8,713 nucleotides of DNA from an uncultured Bacilli bacterium. GTDB taxonomy: Bacteria; Bacillota_I; Bacilli_A; RF39; UBA660. Made by a program: the position numbers and the translations under genes. The notes beneath the pieces are model-generated. The model saw nothing but the letters and a program-made list of their open reading frames with translations. It had not been told where the DNA came from and did no database searches. Positions within the stretch are counted from its first letter, which is position 1, and every line of letters begins with the position of its first letter. The stretch spans positions 1 through 8,713 of the forward strand of contig CANRJL010000039.1 of NCBI GenBank assembly GCA_947630935.1, given 5' to 3'. This document shows positions 1 through 5,613 of this stretch, piece by piece.

Positions 1-58
1 TACCTTAAACTCTTGTATTTACTTACCAAAATAGCCATTTCTTCTATTTTTGGATTTA
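1..58. other. Sequence beyond the cwlD break, origin unknown
   Basis: On the minus strand, cwlD similarity stops just after the DPGHGG motif, near position 60, and the remaining bases to the window edge do not continue an amidase in any frame. The stretch holds an imperfect inverted repeat: CCAAAATAG at 26-34 faces CTATTTTTGG at 44-53 with a 9-base spacer and one bulged base. No T-run follows on either strand, so it is not an obvious terminator. A plus-strand frame is open from base 1 to a TAG at about 112-114, but it runs antisense into cwlD and cannot be judged from so short a piece. It could be the end of an inserted element, a rearranged flank or an assembly artefact. Confidence 0.4.
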
Positions 59-193
59 ACCGATACCTCCGTGTCCTGGATCAATCACAAAAATTTTTGC
101 AGATAAGGGACTAGATGCATAAGAATTATTAATATATAAAATACACACAAAAAGACTAAAAAGCATAAAACATAAAACATATTTTAATTGCAT
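56..193 (-). pseudogene. cwlD: Interrupted 5' end of N-acetylmuramoyl-L-alanine amidase CwlD
   Basis: CwlD removes peptide side chains from muramic acid so that muramic-delta-lactam can form in the spore cortex; it acts outside the membrane. The 45 codons seen start at an ATG preceded by GGGTGG. They encode a hydrophobic signal anchor (about residues 4-21), a short linker, then KIFVIDPGHGGIG and a TAA stop. DPGHGG carries the first zinc-ligand histidine of the Amidase_3 family, whose members normally continue with IDPGA-like residues for a further 150 or more. The position directly after rpsI agrees with B. subtilis order (rplM, rpsI, ybaJ, ybaK, cwlD), with ybaJ and ybaK absent. The break is abrupt and no single-base shift restores amidase sequence, so an insertion or misjoin is likelier than a point frameshift. 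The gene name rests on motif plus location and is fairly secure. Confidence 0.75.
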
Positions 194-294
194 ACAAACC
201 ACCCATTCTTTAAATAAATATTAATCATTATTACCTGTTTTAAACTAAATATCTATAAAAATATATGAATTTATGCAAGTAGAATATACCATAC

Positions 295-319
295 AAAAAA
301 GCCCACACTCATGGACTTT
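295..319 (-). terminator. Rho-independent terminator after rpsI
   Basis: Just after the rpsI stop, the minus strand can form an 8-bp stem (AAAGTCCA with TGGGCTTT, one G-U pair) around a 6-base loop, running into six T residues. It would end the rplM-rpsI transcript and separate it from cwlD. The remaining gap to cwlD (194-294) is very AT-rich. A GCATA near 275 resembles a sporulation -35 element, but no good -10 lies at the right distance, so no promoter is called there. Confidence 0.75.
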
Positions 320-331
320 AAAACATTGAAA

Positions 332-748
332 TTAACGTTTACTAAATTGTGGAGCTCTACGAGCCTTTTTAAGACCATATTTTTTACGTTCTTTAACGCG
401 AGGATCTCTTGTAATCATTCCAGCAGATTTTAATATTTTACGATATGCAGTATCACTAGATTGATCAGTATTTGCATCAAATTTTAATAATGCTCTCGTA
501 ATTCCTAAACGAATCGCACCAGCTTGTCCAGCATATCCACCACCTTTAACAACTACTGTAATATCAAAACGATTTTCATTATTAGTAAGAGTTAATGGTT
601 GCTTTAAATCTAATACTAAAATACCATCTGGCATATATTCATTTACATCAACACCATTTACTGTAATATTTCCAGTACCACTAGTAATAGTTACTTGTGC
701 AACTGCTCTTTTTCTTCTACCACTTGCACTCCAAGTTTGCTTAGTCAT
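332..748 (-). CDS. rpsI: 30S ribosomal protein S9 (uS9)
   Basis: This is a small-subunit ribosomal protein whose extended basic C-terminal tail reaches towards the P-site tRNA in the 30S head. The 138 residues are slightly longer than the roughly 130 usual in Firmicutes. They show the family hallmarks: an N-terminal GRRKRAVA segment, the central GGGYAGQAGAIRLGITRAL motif, the DPRVKERKKYGLKKARR stretch, and the conserved terminal SKR. The ATG is preceded by AGGAGGG at good spacing. It follows rplM by 11 bases and is surely co-transcribed with it, the universal L13-S9 arrangement. A terminator follows directly. The identification is certain. Confidence 0.98.
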   Translation of the reverse strand: MTKQTWSASGRRKRAVAQVTITSGTGNITVNGVDVNEYMPDGILVLDLKQPLTLTNNENRFDITVVVKGGGYAGQAGAIRLGITRALLKFDANTDQSSDTAYRKILKSAGMITRDPRVKERKKYGLKKARRAPQFSKR

Positions 749-759
749 AGTAAACCCTC

Positions 760-1191
760 CTAATCTACTTTCATTTCTATTGGCTTTTGAGCCTCATGTT
801 TATGCTCACTACCTTGATACACAAACAATTTTTTACCCATTGCTCTTCCAAGACGGCCATGAGGAAGCATTCCTTTTACAGCCCGTTCCATCATTTCTTC
901 TGGATACTTTTGAAGCATTACTTTTGCATTACGTTCTCTAAGTCCTCCTGGATATCCACTATGATTATAATACATCTTATCTTCTAGTTTATTACCAGTT
1001 AACTTTACTTTTTCTGCATTAATAATGATTACATAATCACCACAATCTACACTAGGAGTATAAGTAACTTTGTGTTTACCACGTAAGATACTAGCCGCTT
1101 TAGAAGCAACGCGACCCAAAGAAATACCCTCAGCGTCAATTACATACCATACTCTTTCAATGTTTTCTTTTTTTTGCATAAATGTACTCAT
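760..1191 (-). CDS. rplM: 50S ribosomal protein L13 (uL13)
   Basis: This large-subunit protein is an early binder of 23S rRNA during 50S assembly. The product of 143 residues (about 145 in B. subtilis) has the expected WYVIDAEGISLGRVAS opening, LRGKHKVTYTPSVDCGDYVIIINAEK core, YYNHSGYPGGL loop, KGMLPHGRLGR motif and the terminal SEHKHEAQKP. The frame is open upstream to an ATG at 1212, but that ATG has no usable ribosome binding site. The ATG at 1191 has AAAGGA about nine bases upstream and begins MSTFMQ, so it is chosen. Transcription very probably starts at the promoter at 1277-1305, giving a leader of about 80 bases that could carry autoregulation. rpsI follows in the same transcript. Confidence 0.97.
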   Translation of the reverse strand: MSTFMQKKENIERVWYVIDAEGISLGRVASKAASILRGKHKVTYTPSVDCGDYVIIINAEKVKLTGNKLEDKMYYNHSGYPGGLRERNAKVMLQKYPEEMMERAVKGMLPHGRLGRAMGKKLFVYQGSEHKHEAQKPIEMKVD

Positions 1192-1271
1192 AATTTTTTT
1201 CCTTTCAATCATCTTTTAATATTTTTGCTTTCCCAAGGCCAAAACATTTCAAGATATAGAAAATGTACCAT
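1192..1271 (-). promoter_or_regulatory. rplM 5' leader, candidate L13 autoregulatory RNA
   Basis: This is the transcribed leader between the predicted start near 1271 and the rplM ATG. Two hairpins can be drawn. The first pairs ACATTT (1261-1266) with AAATGT (1244-1249). The second pairs TTTTG (1240-1244) with CAAAA (1223-1227) and, across a two-base bulge, CTT with AAG closing a GGGA tetraloop of GNRA type. Low-GC Gram-positives are known to carry an L13 leader at this location, through which L13 represses its own operon. The location and structure fit, but I have not matched it to the family's covariance model. Confidence 0.5.
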
Positions 1272-1276
1272 TTAAA

Positions 1277-1305
1277 ATTATATGCTAAGATAACCAAAAA
1301 GTCAA
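1277..1305 (-). promoter_or_regulatory. Sigma-A promoter of rplM-rpsI
   Basis: TTGACT (1300-1305) and TATAAT (1277-1282) are separated by exactly 17 bases: a perfect -10 and a five-of-six -35. It is the best vegetative promoter in the window and lies just after the stop codon of the preceding gene. It would make rplM-rpsI expression independent of the upstream ecfA-truA transcript. Start of transcription is expected at about 1270-1271. Confidence 0.88.
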
Positions 1306-1306
1306 A

Positions 1307-2176
1307 TCAATTATGCAAAGTTTGATTAATCAACAAAATAAGCTGCAAATCTTGATTTTGAACTTCATAATTTTGATTCATTTTTAAAGCTTCATCAAAC
1401 AATAACTTTTTAGTATATAATAAATCTTCATTAGCAAAAGCACCAATTGTTTTAGAGTCTTTTTTTAATTGAAGAACACAGTACATTTCTAAATCATTAT
1501 CATATTTTTTCATTTCTTCTTTTTGAGCTTTAATATACTTATCTGCTTCCAACTTCATATTTTGAAAAGTTAAATAAATAGAAATTAAATAACAATAAGT
1601 ATCATATGAATAATTTTTTACCAAACAATCTACCAATATATCTAAAATTGAATTATAAGAACAATAAACACAATAACTATCATTTGAAATAACTACATCC
1701 TGTAAAGAAGTATTTAAAGGCTTTACAAAAGTAGCATCCTCTAAAGCCAAAGCAATTTGCTCTAAATAAAGATTGGCATTTTCAGACAATAATAAATCAT
1801 TTAAAAAATCATATTGAAGAATAACTTCCAAAAATTGTTGACACCATTGATAATAATTTAATAAATTTTGATAACAATTTTCATCCAAACAAGACACCCT
1901 CAAAATAGAATTATCCTGAAAAGCTGTTTCAATTCTCTTAAATCTATTTAAAAGAAGATACCAATTATTGAGTCTTTGTTCACCTTTTTCAACTCTTTTT
2001 TGTTGTAATTTATAATTATTTTGATAAACATTATATTTCGGATTTAAATAACTAATACTTTGCCAAGCATGATAATCTTCTATTCGCTTCTCAATTTGCT
2101 TATAAACATCTTTTTCTAATATCTCTATTCTTTTTTTTAAAACCATTAAAGATTTTTTATTAATAAAATTAATCAT
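1307..2176 (-). CDS. Protein of unknown function between truA and rplM
   Basis: I do not recognise this 289-residue protein. It has no signal peptide or membrane segment. The first 40 or so residues are lysine/glutamate-rich and look like an amphipathic helix or short coiled coil. The rest alternates leucine, tyrosine, asparagine and glutamine in apparently helical stretches, with scattered cysteines (SCLDENC, YCVYCS) that do not form a clear metal-binding motif. The frame is open back to a TTG at 2230 that overlaps the truA stop. However, the ATG at 2176 has GGAG seven bases upstream and is preferred. An AGAGGAG also lies farther up without an in-frame ATG, GTG or TTG at the right distance. 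The gene follows truA and probably shares the ecfA-truA transcript. In other Firmicutes nothing of this kind normally sits between truA and rplM. It is not a displaced EcfT, which would be strongly hydrophobic. Confidence 0.75.
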   Translation of the reverse strand: MINFINKKSLMVLKKRIEILEKDVYKQIEKRIEDYHAWQSISYLNPKYNVYQNNYKLQQKRVEKGEQRLNNWYLLLNRFKRIETAFQDNSILRVSCLDENCYQNLLNYYQWCQQFLEVILQYDFLNDLLLSENANLYLEQIALALEDATFVKPLNTSLQDVVISNDSYCVYCSYNSILDILVDCLVKNYSYDTYCYLISIYLTFQNMKLEADKYIKAQKEEMKKYDNDLEMYCVLQLKKDSKTIGAFANEDLLYTKKLLFDEALKMNQNYEVQNQDLQLILLINQTLHN

Positions 2177-2226
2177 ACAACATCTCCAAAATTTATTAAA
2201 TATTCTAACAATATCTCCTCTAAAAA

Positions 2227-2949
2227 TCAATAATTAATTTCTTTTAAATAAAGCCCTTGAGGAGGAGCGACAAAAAACACTTTCTTTTTTTCTGGCTTAA
2301 AAATAGCCTCTTTTAAATCGTCTTTAGTAATTTTACCATAACCAAGCATTAATAAAGAACCAACAATATGACGAACCATATACCTATAAAAACATTTTCC
2401 CTCTATTTCAATATAAATCATCTCTTTTTTAGTCCATATTTTCAAATCATATATTTCACTAAGATAATTTTTACGAGTTCCTGAAACAAAATTTTGAAAA
2501 TTATGTATTCCCAAAAATAAAGAAGCACCATCTTGCATTTTCAAAATATCAATTGGCTGATGAATTATATAAGTATAAGAATTTAAAAAAGGGTTTTTTT
2601 CTCCACAATAAATTAAATATAAGTATTTCTTTTTTTTAGCCGAAAATCGTGCATGAAATGAATCTGATACCTTCAAAATTTTAGTAACACTTATCGAAGA
2701 AGGAAGACAACGATTTAATACATATTTTAAATGTTCCAAAGAAAAATCATTATCAAGATTAAAAGAAATACATTGGTCTAAAGCATGAACATTACGATCG
2801 GTTCTCCCAGCGCCTTTAATATACACAGGAGCTTTATTTATTTGAGTCAAAACAGTTTCAATAGTTTTCTGAACCGAATTATCATTTTTTAAACGTTGAA
2901 AACCATTAAATTTACTTCCATCATAACAAATATGAGCCAAATATTTCAT
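2227..2949 (-). CDS. truA: tRNA pseudouridine(38-40) synthase TruA
   Basis: TruA converts uridines 38, 39 and 40 in the anticodon stem of many tRNAs to pseudouridine. The 240 residues match the usual length. The protein opens with YLAHICYDGSKFNGFQ, typical of the fold. The catalytic aspartate is D51 in the motif GRTDRNVHA; most homologues read GRTDAGVHA or similar, so the RN pair is a local oddity beside an intact active-site Asp. Later motifs include the FHARFSAKKKKYLYLI strand and FYRYMVRHIVGSLLMLG near the C terminus. The ATG overlaps the stop of the upstream ATPase gene by four bases (ATGA), implying translational coupling. The position next to ecfA genes and rplM-rpsI is the standard Firmicute location. 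Confidence 0.96.
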   Translation of the reverse strand: MKYLAHICYDGSKFNGFQRLKNDNSVQKTIETVLTQINKAPVYIKGAGRTDRNVHALDQCISFNLDNDFSLEHLKYVLNRCLPSSISVTKILKVSDSFHARFSAKKKKYLYLIYCGEKNPFLNSYTYIIHQPIDILKMQDGASLFLGIHNFQNFVSGTRKNYLSEIYDLKIWTKKEMIYIEIEGKCFYRYMVRHIVGSLLMLGYGKITKDDLKEAIFKPEKKKVFFVAPPQGLYLKEINY

Positions 2950-3575
2950 GATACACCTCGATAAATTGCCTTCAAAGTTTCACTAAAAGTAACTTCATGA
3001 TCAATAAAATATCCTTTGCTTTCTAAAGAAGAAACCAAAGCTACTGTTTTAGGCTTTTCAAGATATTTATATATATTTTCATCATAAAAGTCACTTACTT
3101 CCTGAAAACTATTATTTCCTTTATATAAAATTATTTTTAATACAAATTCACATAAAAAGTCCATATCTTCTTCTAAAACCAAAATCGCCATTTTTTGTTT
3201 AGAAGCTAAATTTCGTAATAATCTTTTAAAATATTGTTTTTCACTATAAATACAATCTTTAAATAAATGGTCAAAAATTAATACTTTTTTATTAGTTAAC
3301 AAATGATACGCTAACAAAAGCTTTTTCTTTTCTAAATCACTTAAATCAATTCCCGACAATTTTAAAAGTCTTTTATCAAATTGAACCAATAAAAGAGCTT
3401 TATGAATTTTTTCTAAAGGCATAGTAGTTTCTTTTAAAATTTCCAACACATTTTTTTTAATTGCAAAATTACTAGTAACCATCCCATAATCATTAGCTTC
3501 TTTTAAAAACTTTTTAGGAGCATTACTAATAACAGTGATGTCACCATATTTTATAAATTGTGAGATACTTGCCAT
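2946..3575 (-). CDS. Degenerate ECF-type ABC ATPase lacking Walker A (EcfA2-like)
   Basis: EcfA proteins are the paired ATPases that drive vitamin and metal uptake by energy-coupling-factor transporters. This 209-residue protein is a shortened relative. Where Walker A should be there is GDITVISNAPKKFL (residues 11-24) with no GxxGxGK(S/T). The helical part follows, then LSGIDLSD (73-80) at the ABC signature position and KVLIFDH (97-103) at Walker B with His in place of the catalytic Glu. LVLEED (132-137) stands where the switch histidine normally is. The tail EKPKTVALVSSLESKGYFIDHEVTFSETL matches the characteristic EcfA C-terminal region (VTxLAxxLxxKGxxI). The frame is intact and GGAGG lies eight bases before the ATG, inside the upstream gene, so this is an expressed gene and not decay by frameshift. 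It overlaps the upstream ATPase by 25 bases and truA by four. It probably cannot bind ATP by itself. Confidence 0.8.
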   Translation of the reverse strand: MASISQFIKYGDITVISNAPKKFLKEANDYGMVTSNFAIKKNVLEILKETTMPLEKIHKALLLVQFDKRLLKLSGIDLSDLEKKKLLLAYHLLTNKKVLIFDHLFKDCIYSEKQYFKRLLRNLASKQKMAILVLEEDMDFLCEFVLKIILYKGNNSFQEVSDFYDENIYKYLEKPKTVALVSSLESKGYFIDHEVTFSETLKAIYRGVS

Positions 3576-4243
3576 AAATTATCCTCCAACTCTTTTTGGG
3601 AATAGCAAAGATGATTAATAACACCATATAATTTTAACTGAATAGATAAGTTTACATAAAAAGGTAACGAATAACCCATCAATTTCATTAATTTTTCTTC
3701 TTGCAAAATTTCTTTTGTTTTACCTTCCATTGCTATTTTATTTTGATGCAAAATAATTGTATAAGGAAAAAACAAAACATCTTCTACATCATGGGTAACA
3801 TAAAAAACAGCGATTTTGTGAGCCCGAATTATTTCAAATATTTTTTGACGTTCTTCAAGCGTAAATATTTTACTTATATCATCTAAAAATAAAAAATCAG
3901 GTCTTTGACAAATAACTTTAAATAAGCCACCAACATATTCTTTCTTACTTTTATCTTCCCCAATTTTTTTTACAAAAAGTTTTTCTGATTGAGATAAACA
4001 AGAAGAATCTAAAACACTTTCTATTTTTGACTCTTTCTCTAAAAAATAAGCCAAAACTAAATAATGACTATTCTTTATCTTATCTAAATTCAATAAATTT
4101 TTCAACAATTTAGTTTTTCCACTTCCACTTTTTCCTAAAAGACAAATAGAATGAGAAAATGACAAATAAAAGAAAAAATCTTCAATAAGAACTGTACCAT
4201 TAATTTTAACTTTTCCTTTACCTTCTATAACCTTTTCTTTCAT
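3551..4243 (-). CDS. Divergent ECF-type ABC ATPase with Walker A but no signature motif (EcfA1-like)
   Basis: This 230-residue protein is shorter than the usual 270-290 of EcfA. It keeps Walker A, GKSGSGKT (37-44), Walker B, FLFLDD (117-122, with Asp where the catalytic Glu is expected), and the switch histidine in YVTHD (149-152). The Q-loop glutamine cannot be found, and the LSGGQ signature is reduced to EYVGGLFK (102-109). The C-terminal part GKTKEILQEEKLMKLMGYSLPFYVNLSIQLKLYG is the EcfA-specific extension, so EcfA descent is well supported. The next gene encodes a second ATPase with the complementary set of losses. No EcfT gene follows, so function as a transporter motor is uncertain. 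The start has only a weak GTGAT ribosome binding site. A terminator ends just upstream, leaving about 23 bases, where a lone TATGAT could serve as a -10. Confidence 0.8.
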   Translation of the reverse strand: MKEKVIEGKGKVKINGTVLIEDFFFYLSFSHSICLLGKSGSGKTKLLKNLLNLDKIKNSHYLVLAYFLEKESKIESVLDSSCLSQSEKLFVKKIGEDKSKKEYVGGLFKVICQRPDFLFLDDISKIFTLEERQKIFEIIRAHKIAVFYVTHDVEDVLFFPYTIILHQNKIAMEGKTKEILQEEKLMKLMGYSLPFYVNLSIQLKLYGVINHLCYSQKELEDNLWQVSHNL

Positions 4244-4266
4244 TTTGCATCACAAATCTATCATAC

Positions 4267-4301
4267 AAAAAAAAAAGAAAATTTCCTAGTCTAATTTTCT
4301 T
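4267..4301 (-). terminator. Rho-independent terminator after divIC
   Basis: AAGAAAATT and AATTTTCTT (minus strand; plus coordinates 4293-4301 and 4275-4283) form a perfect 9-bp stem around a 9-base loop, followed by about ten T residues. The divIC TAG at 4291-4293 lies at the foot of the hairpin. It separates the sporulation/division block from the ecfA-truA block, so the latter needs its own promoter or read-through. Confidence 0.78.
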
Positions 4302-4590
4302 CATTTGGCATTTTTATAATAATTTCTCCAGGAAGCGAATACATATAACGCTCTCTAGCATATCTAGCAATATAATCACTATCATGTAATTTAGTAACTT
4401 CACTTGTTAAACTTTCTTCTTCTTTAAGCAAATCTTGATAATAAGCATTCATAGAAGCTATATTTTGTTTATTATCCATAATTTTTAACCAATCTTGAAA
4501 GATGGAACCAACAAAAATACTAAGCATGCCTACAAAGCATACGGTCAAAATAATAAATCTACGTCGAGCCTTAAACGATACTTTTTTCAT
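4291..4590 (-). CDS. divIC: Septum formation protein DivIC (FtsB family)
   Basis: DivIC is a bitopic division protein that joins FtsL and DivIB to form the septal complex controlling peptidoglycan synthesis. The 99 residues show the family layout: a short basic cytoplasmic tail (KARRR), one membrane segment at about residues 11-31, an extracellular coiled coil (about 38-68), and the FtsB/DivIC end motif DSDYIARYARERYMYSLPGEIII. An upstream in-frame ATG at 4605 has its only purine-rich element directly abutting it. The ATG at 4590 has GGGAG at normal spacing and gives the expected MKKVSFKARRR start. The place after yabP-yabQ is the same as in B. subtilis. A candidate promoter precedes it, as an essential division gene next to sporulation genes would need. 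Confidence 0.9.
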   Translation of the reverse strand: MKKVSFKARRRFIILTVCFVGMLSIFVGSIFQDWLKIMDNKQNIASMNAYYQDLLKEEESLTSEVTKLHDSDYIARYARERYMYSLPGEIIIKMPNEEN

Positions 4591-4615
4591 GCCTAACTCT
4601 CCCATCCTAAGAAGA

Positions 4616-4644
4616 AGTATAGCATAAAACCAAATTATTTACTA
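4616..4644 (-). promoter_or_regulatory. Candidate sigma-A extended -10 promoter of divIC
   Basis: TATACT (4616-4621) preceded by TGC forms an extended -10. At 17 bases there is only a weak -35, TAGTAA (4639-4644), which overlaps the end of yabQ. A start near 4609 would place the first in-frame ATG almost at the mRNA end, agreeing with use of the ATG at 4590. It would uncouple divIC from yabP-yabQ. Moderate support only. Confidence 0.42.
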
Positions 4645-4937
4645 TGTTTTAAAAACTTTTTCCAAAAATATTTGACATATTTATGTAAAGGAAAAGCCCC
4701 CATATAACCCCCTAAAAGAAATAATAAAAAATAAATATGAAACATTCCTAAGTTCAATTTGTACATTATTAATATATATCCTAAAACAATGTCTAAAATA
4801 AAAACAAAAGTAAATAATAATTGATAAAATTTTGGTGTATTTTTAATAAATGAAAAATGCCAAATACTCATCATTCCAAAAAAAATACCATATAAAAAGG
4901 AAAAAAGAAAAGTTTTAAGCTGTAAAGATATAACCAT
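4635..4937 (-). CDS. yabQ: Spore cortex protein YabQ, short form
   Basis: YabQ is a membrane protein made in the mother cell and placed in the outer forespore membrane; B. subtilis mutants fail to make cortex. This 100-residue version is about half the B. subtilis length but covers the core. It has three hydrophobic segments, at about residues 8-27, 37-59 and 64-84, and ends in a basic tail (KYVKYFWKKFLKHSK). Sequence alone would make this only a small membrane protein. The name rests on its place between yabP and divIC, the conserved Firmicute order, and on the start resembling the YabQ N terminus. The ATG shares one base with the yabP stop (TAATG), implying coupled translation. Confidence 0.8.
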   Translation of the reverse strand: MVISLQLKTFLFSFLYGIFFGMMSIWHFSFIKNTPKFYQLLFTFVFILDIVLGYILIMYKLNLGMFHIYFLLFLLGGYMGAFPLHKYVKYFWKKFLKHSK

Positions 4938-5227
4938 TATTTAAATAACTTAGCCACAAAGCTTTCTTCTTTAGCCTTATTTTTACCATTTTCTAAATAA
5001 CTAAAACTATTAATCTTACCTTTAATTCTAACTTTTCCTTCCTGCGTATCTAATTTTAAAATTTCCAAATTAGCTCCCTTTAATAGAAGCATTCCCATTG
5101 TTGTTTCTAACAAAAATTCCTCATGGTCAAAACTACATATCTTTTTAACTCCTGTTAAAAATATTTCTTTTCGTTCCAAAATATTTACTTCATGATTATT
5201 TGTATTAAGCTCAATACTTTGTTCCAT
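4937..5227 (-). CDS. yabP: Sporulation protein YabP
   Basis: YabP is a small protein of the YabP/YqfC family needed, with YabQ, for cortex formation in B. subtilis. The 96 residues carry the diagnostic pattern ERKEIFLTGVKKICSFD, then EEFLLETTMGMLLLKGANL, then the VRIKGKINSFSY strand, and end with VAKLFK, close to the family's usual KLFK. The frame is open upstream to an ATG at 5383 that lies inside spoVG. That extension is low-complexity phenylalanine-rich translation of an A-rich spacer. The ATG at 5227 has GGTGAT three bases upstream and gives the normal length, so it is chosen. The gene is coupled to yabQ. The 58-base AT-rich spacer upstream may hold a sporulation promoter. Confidence 0.9.
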   Translation of the reverse strand: MEQSIELNTNNHEVNILERKEIFLTGVKKICSFDHEEFLLETTMGMLLLKGANLEILKLDTQEGKVRIKGKINSFSYLENGKNKAKEESFVAKLFK

Positions 5228-5242
5228 ATTATCACCAGTAAA

Positions 5243-5270
5243 ATAATATGAAAAATTATAAAAAATATGA
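5243..5270 (-). promoter_or_regulatory. Candidate sporulation promoter of yabP-yabQ
   Basis: In the AT-rich gap between spoVG and yabP the minus strand reads TCATATT (5264-5270), a 13-base spacer, and CATATTAT (5243-5250). This resembles the sigma-E pattern (GHATATT, about 14 bases, CATACAnT) with some mismatches; CATATTA also fits the sigma-G -10, but the spacing is short for that. A TATAAT inside the spacer could instead be a sigma-A -10, without a -35. Base composition makes chance matches likely. Confidence 0.3.
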
Positions 5271-5285
5271 AAAAAAAAGAAAAAA

Positions 5286-5549
5286 TTAATTTTCCTCTTC
5301 CTTATTATATTCAGCAAAAATTGCATCTTCAAAAGCTTTACGAACTTCTGGATTAATTGGATGACATACATCTTTATATTCACCAGTTGCTGTTTTTCTA
5401 CTAGGCATTGCTATAAACAAACCGTTGTCTCCTTCAATAATCCGAATATCATGAATTGCAAAAGAATCATCAATCAATACAGATGCGATACCTTTTAACC
5501 TAGAGTTTTCTTTCGTAATCTTACGAACACTTACAGATGAAATCTTCAT
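5286..5549 (-). CDS. spoVG: Regulator SpoVG
   Basis: SpoVG is a small nucleic-acid-binding regulator that affects septation at sporulation onset, and capsule, virulence and stress genes in other Firmicutes. The 87 residues match the family across the whole length: MKISSVSVRKI opening, RLKGIASVLIDDSFAIHDIRIIEG, then GLFIAMPSRKT, and YKDVCHPINPEVRKAFEDAIFAEY, followed by an acidic tail. The ATG has GGGAGGT four bases upstream. A candidate sigma-A promoter lies in the gap after veg, unlike B. subtilis where spoVG is read by sigma-H; no sigma-H pattern is evident here. In B. subtilis spoVG and yabP lie far apart, here only about 60 bases separate them. Confidence 0.97.
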   Translation of the reverse strand: MKISSVSVRKITKENSRLKGIASVLIDDSFAIHDIRIIEGDNGLFIAMPSRKTATGEYKDVCHPINPEVRKAFEDAIFAEYNKEEEN

Positions 5550-5579
5550 ACTTACCTCCCATATTTCATTTCTATCTTT

Positions 5580-5608
5580 ATTTTATAGCAAAAATTACCA
5601 TATTTCAA
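5580..5608 (-). promoter_or_regulatory. Candidate sigma-A promoter of spoVG
   Basis: TTGAAA (5603-5608) and TAAAAT (5580-5585) are 17 bases apart in the veg-spoVG gap. An overlapping extended -10, TGCTATAAA, lies two bases upstream at a less favourable 15-base spacing. Transcription would start about 25 bases before the spoVG ATG. The B. subtilis sigma-H pattern (AGGAWWW with GAAT) was looked for and not found. Confidence 0.55.
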
Positions 5609-5613
5609 GTATT

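Noticed and set aside
194..294. Sigma-G or sigma-E promoter for cwlD
   Set aside because: A GCATA is present near 275, but the element 18 bases on is GATATTT, with two mismatches; no pair is better than chance in such AT-rich DNA.
787..987. Open plus-strand frame of 66 codons
   Set aside because: It lies wholly antisense to rplM, has no ribosome binding site and encodes no recognisable protein; a shadow of the ribosomal gene.
2177..2230. TTG start for the unknown gene, overlapping the truA stop
   Set aside because: No ribosome binding site stands at the right distance before the TTG, while the ATG at 2176 has GGAG seven bases upstream. The overlap is tempting, so the longer form is not fully excluded.
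2946..3575. The Walker A-less ATPase gene as a frameshifted pseudogene
   Set aside because: The frame is uninterrupted for 209 codons, it has one of the best ribosome binding sites in the window, and its EcfA-type C terminus is intact. It looks altered and in use, not broken.
3701..3886. Open plus-strand frame of 61 codons
   Set aside because: Antisense to the first ATPase gene, low-complexity Phe/Tyr/Asn-rich product of AT-rich DNA, no start signals.
5228..5383. N-terminal extension of yabP back into spoVG
   Set aside because: The extra 52 residues are Phe/Lys/Ile-rich translation of an A-rich spacer and overlap spoVG; the internal ATG at 5227 has a ribosome binding site and gives the family length.
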